NCBI GenBank assembly: GCA_046047315.1
Contig: JBJOID010000024.1
Coordinates: 1-40,824 of the forward strand
Source of the DNA: WGMK01 sp046047315
GTDB taxonomy: Bacteria > Hydrogenedentota > Hydrogenedentia > Hydrogenedentales > JAEUWI01
Direction of reading: 5' to 3'
Length of the DNA: 40,824 nt
A program made the position numbers and the translations under genes. How positions within the stretch are numbered: position 1 is the first letter of the stretch; every line of letters starts with the position of its first letter. Positions 33,564 through 40,824 of the stretch are shown here, in pieces. The notes beneath the pieces were generated by a model. That model saw only the letters and a list, made by a program, of their open reading frames with translations, searched no databases and was not told the DNA's origin.

Positions 33564-33761
33564 TCAGTCGAGCGGTGCGCCCGCGTCGTACAAGACGGTG
33601 TAGATCAGGTCGCCGCTCTTGTGGCGTCCCTCCACCTCGTGGCTCAGCGCCGTGCGCACATCGCGCACCGCCACGTTGTTGTCCCGTATCCAACGGTTCA
33701 CAACCGCGTCCAGCTCCGCCAGTTTGTCCTCGTATCCCTTGAACGATTTGACGAAAATCAT
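33564..33761 (-). CDS. Small Cse60-like hypothetical protein
   Basis: A 65-residue protein starting MIFVKSFKGYEDKLAEL and containing VNRWIRDNNVAVRDV and GDLIYTVLYD. The pattern of an initial beta strand, a helix ending in N-x-W-I/L, and a closing beta strand resembles the short Cse60 family known from spore formers; the match is by eye and tentative. No signal peptide. A GGAG about 10 bases upstream supports the ATG at 33761. The longer open frame upstream to 34049 covers other genes and is not used. It is divergent from the 36-residue gene at 33867. Confidence 0.65.
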   Translation of the reverse strand: MIFVKSFKGYEDKLAELDAVVNRWIRDNNVAVRDVRTALSHEVEGRHKSGDLIYTVLYDAGAPLD

Positions 33762-33866
33762 CGTACGGAATCTCCATGCTCCAGTCGGTAAGCCGCATAC
33801 GGCGACGGGGCGAGCCTTGCGCCGGGCACCCCGCTGCCGATACCCTTGGCGCAGGGAGGATGCCAC

Positions 33867-33977
33867 ATGAAGAAGATCATCCGAAAGATCCTGTCCGTCA
33901 CCCTCGGCAGTGTATTTGCCGTGGCCGGGCTGGCCGCCGTCATCTTGTTGAACATCGTCACCGCGCTGCTTCCCTGA
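33867..33977 (+). CDS. 36-residue single-helix membrane protein
   Basis: A very short gene: MKKIIRKILSVTLGSVFAVA, then a hydrophobic helix to LLP and stop. The first ten residues hold five lysine or arginine residues, which fits a positive-inside signal anchor or an uncleaved membrane peptide. GGGAGGA lies about 6 bases before the ATG, strong for this genome, which is the main reason to call it. It is divergent from the Cse60-like gene and 71 bases ahead of the glycosyltransferase at 34049. I do not recognise a family; it is not long enough to exclude chance fully. Confidence 0.6.
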   Translation: MKKIIRKILSVTLGSVFAVAGLAAVILLNIVTALLP

Positions 33978-34048
33978 ACCCGCCACCTCGGGACAGGCTG
34001 GCAACCCTGCCGCACGGGACTCTATGCTAGGGCCGAAGGAGTCCCCCA

Positions 34049-35863
34049 TTGTCGCTCGTTCTGCTGCCGGCCGCGTGGATCTTTGGCTGTCTCATCTTCC
34101 GCCCCTTGGGCGGTGTGGATGCCGTGCGCGCCTATCCCTTCGCCCTGTTGCTGTGCGGCCTCGCATGGTTGGCGGCGCTGCTGCTACTTCTGGGTTCTTT
34201 CTCGCTCTCGCTGGCGCTGATGGTGTCGGTGCTGTTGGGCGCGGGCGGTGCCTATCTCTGCTTTCGCGATGACTCCCAGCCCGAGCCCACCGACTTCGAG
34301 GCGGTGGCGGGCGAGCCTGCTTTTCCACGTGCCGTTGCATGGTCTCTGCTCACCGCGCTTGGCCTGTCTTTGCTGCTTGGATTTCTTGCGTCCCTCGCGC
34401 CCGTCACTTCATGGGATGCCGCCGTGGCGCACCTGGCGCTGCCCGCCGACTACGCCCGCGCGGGCCGCATCGAGGCGGGGGCGGGCAATGTCTACTCCGC
34501 CTATCCCCACCTCGCGCACACCCTCTACGCCGTGGCCTACTCCGGAGGGGGCGAGCGTTCCGTTACGCTGCTGAACTGGCTCTTCGGATTGGCGGCCTGC
34601 TACGCCGTCTATGGATTGGCGCGCGAGTTGGCGGGGCGTCACGCGGGCCTCGCCGCCGCCGCCATCCTGGCCGCCGCACCAGTCTTCGCCGATCAAATCG
34701 GGGGAGTATCTATCGACCTCATCTTCGCCGCCTTCACGACCACCGCGCTGTGGATGCTGCTGCGCTGGCATCGCAGCCTCGACCTCATGGCGTTGTGCGC
34801 GGCGGGCCTGCTAGCGGGCGCCTCGTGCGGCATTCGCCACACCGGTTTCCTTGTGGCCACGCTCCTGCTCGTTGGAGTGCTGCTGGCCACGCCCCGTGCC
34901 GCCCGCGTGCCGGCGCTGGGCGTGTACCTTGTTGCGTTGATCTTCAGCGCCGCGCCGTGGATGCTGCGCACGGCGCTCGCCACGGGCAATCCCCTCTTTC
35001 CCTTTTTCCACGAATGGTTTTCCGAATCTCCCATCGACCACATCGCCATCACCGGCGGCATGCACGAGACCGCGCGCGGAAGCGGGCTCGGCCTAGCCCT
35101 GGCACTGTTGCGTTTTCCCTGGGACATCATCATGCGCCCGCAGGATTTCGACGGCTGGACCAAGTCCCCCGGCGCCTTGGTGCTGATACTCGGCGTTCCC
35201 GCCGCGCTGGCCCTGGGCGCGCGCGAGCGTGGCGTGGCAGCATTCAGCGGCGCGGGCGGGCTGGCGCTTTTCTTCTTCCAGCGCTTCGCCCGCTATTTCC
35301 TGCCTTTCTTCGTTCCCATGATCGCGCTGGCCGGAGCCGGGGCGGTCCGCTTCAAGCGCCTGCGACCTCTCGTGCTGGCCGTCCTTCTCGCGCACGTCGC
35401 CTTCGGTCTTGTGCTGCATGCGGCCGCCATGCACTTCAAGGTGCCCGCCGCCCTCGGGCTCGTCTCGCGTGCGGACTACCTGCGCGCCCGCATTGAGCGC
35501 ATCGAGATGTTTGAGTATGCAAACCGCCAGCTGCTCGGCGGGGGGCGCGTGTTCACGCTCGACCAGCGCAGCTATTACCTCGACGCGCCCGCCTACCAGA
35601 ACCACTGGTCGTTGGAGAAGATCGTCGCCATGCAACCCGACGAGCGCCTGCAATGGATGCGGGAACAGGGCATACATCACATCCTTTACCCAAGCGCCTA
35701 TGTCGCGGATTCGGGCAACATCCGCGCGGCGGCGGAAGAACTGTTGCGCCAGCTGCGTGCGGAGCCAGAGCGATACCCGCTTCGCGCCCGCATCGAGGCG
35801 GCCGCGCCCGGCGGCATGGAAGAGGTGCTCGTGTTCGACGTGGCGGGAGCCAACGCGCCGTGA
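34049..35863 (+). CDS. GT-C type membrane glycosyltransferase
   Basis: A 604-residue protein with about twelve membrane helices. The first long loop has TSWDAAVAHLALPADYARAG (near residues 125-144), the W-D-x(4)-H motif of family 39/83-like transferases, in which the aspartate is catalytic. AYPHLAHTLYA follows. The C-terminal 120 residues are soluble. The TTG start at 34049 has AAGGAG (34036-34041) 7 bases upstream. It probably adds a sugar from a polyprenyl-phosphate donor on the periplasmic side of the membrane. The stop overlaps the flippase start as GTGA (35860-35863). Confidence 0.82.
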   Translation: MSLVLLPAAWIFGCLIFRPLGGVDAVRAYPFALLLCGLAWLAALLLLLGSFSLSLALMVSVLLGAGGAYLCFRDDSQPEPTDFEAVAGEPAFPRAVAWSLLTALGLSLLLGFLASLAPVTSWDAAVAHLALPADYARAGRIEAGAGNVYSAYPHLAHTLYAVAYSGGGERSVTLLNWLFGLAACYAVYGLARELAGRHAGLAAAAILAAAPVFADQIGGVSIDLIFAAFTTTALWMLLRWHRSLDLMALCAAGLLAGASCGIRHTGFLVATLLLVGVLLATPRAARVPALGVYLVALIFSAAPWMLRTALATGNPLFPFFHEWFSESPIDHIAITGGMHETARGSGLGLALALLRFPWDIIMRPQDFDGWTKSPGALVLILGVPAALALGARERGVAAFSGAGGLALFFFQRFARYFLPFFVPMIALAGAGAVRFKRLRPLVLAVLLAHVAFGLVLHAAAMHFKVPAALGLVSRADYLRARIERIEMFEYANRQLLGGGRVFTLDQRSYYLDAPAYQNHWSLEKIVAMQPDERLQWMREQGIHHILYPSAYVADSGNIRAAAEELLRQLRAEPERYPLRARIEAAAPGGMEEVLVFDVAGANAP

Positions 35864-37464
35864 GTGTGCGGGCGACCATCGCGCGCAACACGCTCTTCAA
35901 CATGGGCGGGCGCGCGTTCGAGGGTGTCTTCGGCCTCGCGCTCACCTGGTATCTTGTGCAGCGGCTCGGCGCCGAGGGGTGGGGACTCTGGTCGCTCGTC
36001 GCCGTCTTCACCGGATACGCCGCGCTTTTCGATCTCGGATTCGGCAGCGGCTTCGCGAAATACATCGCCGAGCACGACGCCCGGGACGAGCGGCACCGCA
36101 TCAGCCAGGTCGTCAGCACTGGCCTCGCCTTTTACTTTGTGTTGAGTGTCGCAGCCGTCATCGTCATCTGGGTCTTCGCCGACCTTCTGCTTGATTACGT
36201 CATCATCCCCTTCGCGGGAGACAGCGTCGCCGATCCGCGCACCTTCGAGGATCTCCGCTTCCTCTGTCGTGGCGCGGCACTCGTCTTCGCGGTGAACAAC
36301 TGCATCGCCCCCTTCGCCAATCTGCCCGTGGGCCTGCAACGCATGGGCATCAACAACAGCCTCGCCATGGTCGTCACCGTGGTGAAGTTCGTGGCCGCTG
36401 TGGCCTTCATCGAGGCGGGCTGGGGCGTGCGCGGCATGCTGCTGGCCCAGGGCGTGTCGGTCTGCCTCTTTGGCGCTGCCTGCGTCGTGGCCGCCTTCGT
36501 CATCGCGCCGCACCTGCGCGTGTCCCCGGCCCACATCGATCGCGCGGTCTTTCATCAACTCTTCAGTTTCGGCTGGCGCACCCAGGTGGCCAAGCTGGCC
36601 AACCTCATCAACTTCCAGACTGACCGGATGATCGTGGCTGCCGCCTACAAATTCGGCGACATGGGGCTCGTGGGACTATACGGGCTTGGCGAATACCTCG
36701 CCATGAAAATGCGGCAGGGACCGGCCCTGCTGGTCAGTGCGCTAATCCCCGCGGCCTCGGCCATGAACGCCCTCTCGCGCGAAGAGCAGCTCGAGAAACT
36801 CTACTTGCTGGCCACCAAATACATGGCGGCCGTCTCCGTGCCGCTCGCGTGCTACCTCGTCTGCGCGGCGGACCTTGCCCTGCGTGCCTGGCTGGGGGAA
36901 CAGCCCGGCCTCGACCGCGCGGCCTGGGTCATGCGCATCCTTTGCATGGGCTATCTCATCAACTTGCTGCCCGGCCCTGGCATGAGCATCATCCTCGGCA
37001 AGGGGCTTGCCGCCACGCCCATGTTCGCAGGAGTGATTTCCATGGCGGTCAATATAACCTCCACCCTCCTGTTGTTCTGGATGATTGGCTTTTACGGCGT
37101 GCCTCTTGGCACCATGCTGGGCATGGCCGTTTCGAGCACCTGGTTCTTCGCGCACGCGCGGAAGCATATCCGCATCCCCCTCGCCACGCTGGCGCTGCGC
37201 GCCCTGTTGTGGCCCGCCCTCGCCTGCCTGCCCGGTGCGACAATCACCCTGGCCATCGCGCTGTTTCTCCACGATGACCTCGGCCATCTGGTCAATCTCG
37301 CGGGGCTTGCCGCCAGCGGCGTGGCTTTTGGTTCTTCCTATCTCGCCGTGCTGCGCTTCGCGCCCTTCCTCGACGCCTTCGACCGCGACTTCCTGCTCAA
37401 GACGCTGCGGCTGGAAAAGCTTCCCGGCGCGCGCCTGTTGATAGGGGGCGCCGCAAGTGCCTAA
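35860..37464 (+). CDS. Wzx-like polysaccharide flippase (MOP/MATE fold)
   Basis: A 534-residue membrane protein with twelve to fourteen helices. The opening RATIARNTLFNMGGRAFEG and the later FDLGFGSGFAKYIAEHD are typical of the polysaccharide transport (Wzx/RfbX) branch; the mid-protein GLYGLGEYLAMKMRQGP supports this. It should flip undecaprenyl-linked repeat units to the periplasm. The GTG at 35860 overlaps the preceding stop (GTGA); the frame is open to 35653, but that part is inside the glycosyltransferase gene and reads as low-complexity arginine/glycine. It overlaps the methyltransferase start by 8 bases. Confidence 0.86.
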   Translation: MSVRATIARNTLFNMGGRAFEGVFGLALTWYLVQRLGAEGWGLWSLVAVFTGYAALFDLGFGSGFAKYIAEHDARDERHRISQVVSTGLAFYFVLSVAAVIVIWVFADLLLDYVIIPFAGDSVADPRTFEDLRFLCRGAALVFAVNNCIAPFANLPVGLQRMGINNSLAMVVTVVKFVAAVAFIEAGWGVRGMLLAQGVSVCLFGAACVVAAFVIAPHLRVSPAHIDRAVFHQLFSFGWRTQVAKLANLINFQTDRMIVAAAYKFGDMGLVGLYGLGEYLAMKMRQGPALLVSALIPAASAMNALSREEQLEKLYLLATKYMAAVSVPLACYLVCAADLALRAWLGEQPGLDRAAWVMRILCMGYLINLLPGPGMSIILGKGLAATPMFAGVISMAVNITSTLLLFWMIGFYGVPLGTMLGMAVSSTWFFAHARKHIRIPLATLALRALLWPALACLPGATITLAIALFLHDDLGHLVNLAGLAASGVAFGSSYLAVLRFAPFLDAFDRDFLLKTLRLEKLPGARLLIGGAASA

Positions 37465-38230
37465 GAAGAGAAAGCCCTCCGCCCTGCGCCGCTGGGCCGA
37501 AAAGGACGGGCGCGGTTATCCCGACTGGGCCATGCGGTATGTGCCCGTGGTCAAGACGCTCCGCCCCTGGCTCGAGCAGCCCGGCTTCGTGATTGAGATT
37601 GGCGCCAACGCCAACGGCCTCGGCCGCTTCACGCGCCGCCCCGTTGTCGCGGTGGACCTCAGCATGGAACACCTGCGCGAATGCCGCGCCAGCCAGCGCG
37701 TGGCGGCCGTGGTGCGCGCCGACATGATGGCCCTGCCCTTCGCGGACGCTAGCGCCATCGCCTGCGTGTGCATGGACAGTTTCGAGCACACCAGCCGCGC
37801 TGGCCGTGACGCCGCCTGCGCGGAGATGATGCGTATCCTGCGTCCCGATGGCGCGGCGGCGATTGGCTTTCCCGCCGGCACTGCCGCCTTCGAGGCCGAG
37901 GCCCGTATCCGCGCCGCGTATTACCGTTACACCGGCGGCGTTATACGCTGGTTCGAGGAACACGTTACGAACGGTCTGCCCACGGGGGTGCGCATCTACG
38001 CGCACCTGCGCGAGGTGGCGGGCGCGGAACGGCGCGTCTTGCGCACGGGCAACGCCAACATCTGGCTCTGGGAATGGATGTGGCTCGTGCTCATGTGCGG
38101 ATGGCCGGGGCGCGGCAACAACCTTGCGCAGGCCGTGCTGCGTGCGCTCACGCCGCTGCTCGTCCTCTGCCATTTCGGCCCCTGCTATCGCACCATGCTG
38201 TGGGTCTTCCCGAGAAAGCCCCGGAGGTGA
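37457..38230 (+). CDS. Class I SAM-dependent methyltransferase
   Basis: A 257-residue enzyme. Motif I is VIEIGANANGLGRF (residues 45-58), followed by an acidic residue in VVAVDLSM (D67) and the post-motif MRILRPDG near 129. A hydrophobic stretch (WLWEWMWLVLMCGW, about residues 204-217) may attach it to the membrane. In this cluster it may methylate a sugar of the repeat unit or the lipid-linked glycan. The GTG at 37457 overlaps the flippase stop by 8 bases, and its own stop overlaps the GT2 start as GTGA. Confidence 0.85.
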   Translation: MPKKRKPSALRRWAEKDGRGYPDWAMRYVPVVKTLRPWLEQPGFVIEIGANANGLGRFTRRPVVAVDLSMEHLRECRASQRVAAVVRADMMALPFADASAIACVCMDSFEHTSRAGRDAACAEMMRILRPDGAAAIGFPAGTAAFEAEARIRAAYYRYTGGVIRWFEEHVTNGLPTGVRIYAHLREVAGAERRVLRTGNANIWLWEWMWLVLMCGWPGRGNNLAQAVLRALTPLLVLCHFGPCYRTMLWVFPRKPRR

Positions 38231-39180
38231 GTACCCCGCTCTCGGTGGTGATTCCCACCTACAACCACATGGCCCTGCTTCTCGAATGTCTCGACTCGAT
38301 ATTGCCCCAATGTTCTCCGGGCTCGGAAGTGATTGTCGTAGACGACGGTTCCACGGAGGACATCGCGGGCGTCTTGGTGCGAGATTATCCCGGGGTCCGC
38401 GTCCTCCGGCTGGAACGCAACCGGGGTTTTGCGGTCGCGGTCAATCAGGGCATTCGCTCGGCGTCGGGCGCGCGCATTCTCCTGCTCAACAACGACGTGA
38501 CCCTCGCCCCCGGCTGTCTCGACGCTCTCCTCTCTTCGGGCGCCGCGATGGTCGCCCCGCTGCTGCTCTGGCGCGACGACCCGGCAACCATCTACAGCGC
38601 GGGGGACCGTATACGCCGCGATGGCCGCCCCGAGGCGATTGGCTTTCGCGCGCCGCGCGAGGGCTTCGCTTTCGAAGAGGCGCCCCTCGGGGTGACTGCC
38701 GCCTGCGGCCTTTTCGATCGCAGGGTCTTTGAGGTCGTGGGATTGTTCGAGGAATCCTTCGTCGCCTACTTTGAAGACGCTGACTTGTGCCTGCGGGCGC
38801 GACTCGCCGGCTTCGATGCCGCCGTGGTGCCCGGGGCTGTCGCCTTTCACGTCGGTTCGGCCAGCATCCAGCGCAACACCTGGTGGCGGTCGGCGCAGTG
38901 CTGCCGCAACCATGCCCTGCTGGTGATGCGCTGCTTTCCTGTCGCGTTCCTGTGGCGCGATGCCCCCGCCATTCTGCGCGAGCGCCGCCACCAGCGCGCC
39001 ATGATGTTTCGCGCCGCCCGCGCGCATTTTGGCATGGTCCGCGCCCTCGTCGTCTCCGCCTGCTATCTGGCATGGCTGGCCTGTTCGGTGCCGCGCGCGC
39101 TTGCGCAGCGTCACGGTATTCAACGCCGTCGGGTTCTCGACGAAGCGGCTGTTGCCCTCCTGCTCAGCAAGGTGGAATGA
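38227..39180 (+). CDS. Family 2 glycosyltransferase
   Basis: A 317-residue inverting transferase of GT-A fold. It opens PLSVVIPTYNHM; the nucleotide-sugar site has VVDDGS (residues 37-42) and the metal motif LLNND near 86-90; FEDADLCLRARLAGF near 180 is the ED-x-x-L block typical of rhamnosyl/hexosyltransferases acting on lipid-linked glycans. I use the GTG at 38227, which overlaps the methyltransferase stop as GTGA; the frame is open to 38074 but that would lie in the preceding gene. GDP-D-rhamnose from the gmd/rmd genes is a conceivable donor, not shown by sequence. Confidence 0.9.
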   Translation: MSTPLSVVIPTYNHMALLLECLDSILPQCSPGSEVIVVDDGSTEDIAGVLVRDYPGVRVLRLERNRGFAVAVNQGIRSASGARILLLNNDVTLAPGCLDALLSSGAAMVAPLLLWRDDPATIYSAGDRIRRDGRPEAIGFRAPREGFAFEEAPLGVTAACGLFDRRVFEVVGLFEESFVAYFEDADLCLRARLAGFDAAVVPGAVAFHVGSASIQRNTWWRSAQCCRNHALLVMRCFPVAFLWRDAPAILRERRHQRAMMFRAARAHFGMVRALVVSACYLAWLACSVPRALAQRHGIQRRRVLDEAAVALLLSKVE

Positions 39181-40824
39181 TGGGAAGCTCCCGCTCGCCA
39201 CTTTGGGTCTTCGCCGTCATCGTGGCCCTCTCCGCCATCCCACCCCTGCAACATGTGTGGGTGTGGCACTATCCCCCTGAAGGCTACGTGCCCACGGGCA
39301 TGCTGGTCGGGGACCACGCGCATCACCTCCTGAGCATGCGCGCTTTCGAGAACGGCTTCTATTCCCCCTTTGCGCTGCCCGACGCGTCTTCGGGCAATTC
39401 CGCCAGCGTGGCGCCACCCGAGGTCAATCCCCATTCCTGGCGCTATTTCGCCACGCCCTTCTTCATCATGTACGCCCTCATCGGCGAGGCGGGGCGCATG
39501 CTGGGCCTGCACGAGTTCCTCTGGCTCGGCGTGATCGAGGGACTCTGCGGCGCACTTTATCTTTGGTGCGCCTGGAGATTTCTCCGTGTCGCCGTGCCCT
39601 CACTGGCGCGCAGCGCCTTCCTGCTCTTCACCCTTGGAGGCGGCGTTGGAGGTCTCGCCTACCTGGCCGCCCTGGCCTTGGGTCTCGTCAGTCACCCGCT
39701 CTTTGAGCGCGCCTTCTTCCGCTTCGCGCAGTACGGACTCATCGAGGGACAGTATCTGTCGCCCTTGTTGCACTTCTACCGCCCCTACTACACCCTGCCG
39801 CTCGCCTTCGGCCTCGCCGGTCTCACCGCGCTCATCGAGGCGGTGCGCATGCGCTGCCCCCAGCATCTGTTCTTCGCCTGCTTCCTCGCCTTTTTCGCCG
39901 GCCTTATCAATCCGCGCATCGGGATGATGGCGGCCCTTATCGCGCTGGGCACCAGCGAGGCAACCGTCTGGAAAGACCTGTGGCGCATGTCCAGTCAGGT
40001 TTGTACCGCGCTTGCGGCGGGCGCGGGTTGCCTGTTGGGCACCCTGCTCATCATGCAGCATCCCAGCTTTGGCGGAAACGTTTCGCTGGTAACGCGGGAC
40101 GGCATCCACTTCCTGCCACTGGTCTACGCCATGCTGCCGCTGCTGTTGCCACTTGCGCCCATGCTGCGGCAGATGTGGAGTATCTCAGATGGCGCTTACA
40201 TCGGCCGCGCGTGCCTCGCCTCCTTCGGGGTGGTCGGCGCGGTGACGCTGTTCCACGTCGTGTGGCATGGCGCCTGGCTCTATGGCGGCGACGCCGCGGC
40301 GGCGGCGCTTGCGGGAAACCTGGCATGGGTGCCACTTGCGATCTGGTTTGCGGTCATGGTTTGGAGCAAGCGCACGGAATTCTTTCAATCCGTCCGGGAC
40401 CTCCCACAGTCCGGGTCGAATTTCCATGGGATGCCCGCGTGGATTCCGCTGTGGTTGCTGATGTTTCTGTGGTTGGGATTGACCACGAGCGGCGACACCC
40501 TGGGCCTGTCACCGCAACGTTTCATGGTGCTCACCGCCTTGCCGATGGCCGTCGTTGCGGCGGCTGGTTCGAATCTGCTGCCACCGCGCTGGTCGCGCGT
40601 GGCCTTGGCCGCCATCCTGCTTTGCGGCATGACTTCCATCCTTGTCGGCGCCCTGTTCTTTCAGGGCCCCCTGCGGCTCATCCAGCACAACGAAGCCGAC
40701 GGTCCCCGCCCCTTTGGTTATCTCGACTACGCCCTCATGCCCGAGGAGGACGCTCGCCTAATGGAGCAACTCGGCCCGGGGCGTGTGCTGCCTCCGCCCT
40801 GGTCGCCCGTGGCGTACAGCGAGG
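39177..40824 (+). CDS. GT-C-like membrane protein, 3' end beyond the window
   Basis: At least 549 codons are open to the right edge without a stop. The product starts M-M-G-S-S, then a first membrane helix, and then a loop with VGDHAHHLLSMRAFENG (about residues 42-58), which resembles the acid-containing first loop of GT-C transferases. At least ten more hydrophobic segments follow. The adjacent ATG codons at 39177 and 39180 overlap the GT2 stop (ATGA at 39177-39180); I use the first. It may be a further glycosyltransferase, or a polymerase/ligase-type protein, in this polysaccharide cluster. Confidence 0.72.
   Translation, partial: MMGSSRSPLWVFAVIVALSAIPPLQHVWVWHYPPEGYVPTGMLVGDHAHHLLSMRAFENGFYSPFALPDASSGNSASVAPPEVNPHSWRYFATPFFIMYALIGEAGRMLGLHEFLWLGVIEGLCGALYLWCAWRFLRVAVPSLARSAFLLFTLGGGVGGLAYLAALALGLVSHPLFERAFFRFAQYGLIEGQYLSPLLHFYRPYYTLPLAFGLAGLTALIEAVRMRCPQHLFFACFLAFFAGLINPRIGMMAALIALGTSEATVWKDLWRMSSQVCTALAAGAGCLLGTLLIMQHPSFGGNVSLVTRDGIHFLPLVYAMLPLLLPLAPMLRQMWSISDGAYIGRACLASFGVVGAVTLFHVVWHGAWLYGGDAAAAALAGNLAWVPLAIWFAVMVWSKRTEFFQSVRDLPQSGSNFHGMPAWIPLWLLMFLWLGLTTSGDTLGLSPQRFMVLTALPMAVVAAAGSNLLPPRWSRVALAAILLCGMTSILVGALFFQGPLRLIQHNEADGPRPFGYLDYALMPEEDARLMEQLGPGRVLPPPWSPVAYSE

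Noticed and set aside
1..40824. CRISPR arrays, insertion sequences, prophage or known defence systems
   Set aside because: I see no regularly spaced repeats, transposase, phage structural or recognised defence genes in the window.

Overview
The window reads as about 41 kb of high-GC chromosome from a Gram-negative bacterium with a polar-type flagellum. Nearly every base is coding: 36 protein genes (two cut by the window edges), one tRNA, one tRNA remnant, and no non-coding gap over about 220 bases. I infer a relative of the PVC group or Hydrogenedentota. The reasons are a Tat-exported Gfo/Idh/MocA oxidoreductase, DUF6807, DUF1326 and DUF2804 proteins, a SUMF1-fold protein, several large GT-C type membrane glycosyltransferases, and LPS-type sugar genes beside FlhF/FlhG-type flagellar genes. 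No ribosomal or other decisive taxonomic marker is present, so this placement is tentative.

Layout. (1) 1-155: start of a minus-strand gene leaving the window. (2) 308-2726: gmd, rmd and a stand-alone rfaE2-type nucleotidyltransferase, overlapping end to end, for GDP-D-rhamnose and activated heptose. (3) 2762-5353: a Na/phosphate cotransporter-like protein and a convergent SbtA-like bicarbonate permease. (4) 5525-10966, minus: a Tat-exported three-subunit molybdenum hydroxylase (2Fe-2S, molybdopterin and FAD subunits), followed by a 66-residue cysteine-rich protein, a DUF1326 protein and another secreted protein. (5) 11107-13317: a Tat-exported Gfo/Idh/MocA protein and a convergent DUF2804 protein. 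(6) 13467-18566, plus: a DnaA-type P-loop domain fused to a very long coiled coil, an HD phosphohydrolase, a GT-C glycosyltransferase and a SUMF1-fold protein. (7) 27698 down to 18478, minus: fliQ-fliR-flhB-flhA-flhF-flhG, overlapping directly into an SGNH hydrolase and a GT-C membrane protein. (8) 27906-28966: tRNA-Val(UAC), a TPR/membrane protein gene, and a decayed copy of the tRNA 3' end. (9) 29080-40824, mostly plus: a DUF6807 protein, an MsbA-like ABC exporter, an HtrA-type protease, two very small genes, then an envelope polysaccharide cluster (GT-C, Wzx-like flippase, methyltransferase, GT2, partial GT-C).

How the genes fit together. The two ends of the window both serve cell-surface glycan synthesis: gmd/rmd/rfaE2 make nucleotide sugars, while the right-hand cluster holds transferases, a flippase and an MsbA-like exporter. 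The flagellar operon supplies the type III export gate (FliQ, FliR, FlhB, FlhA) and the polar placement pair FlhF/FlhG. Its overlap with a hydrolase and a glycosyltransferase-like protein suggests a glycan step tied to flagella or cell poles. Translational coupling through 4-base GTGA or ATGA overlaps is used throughout.

The least ordinary items are the DnaA-fold/coiled-coil protein with a degenerate Walker B motif, the accessory genes behind the exported molybdenum hydroxylase, the flagellar-glycan operon fusion, the tRNA-Val remnant, and a 20-base near-perfect AT-rich palindrome upstream of fliQ. I see no CRISPR array, insertion sequence, prophage or recognised defence system.
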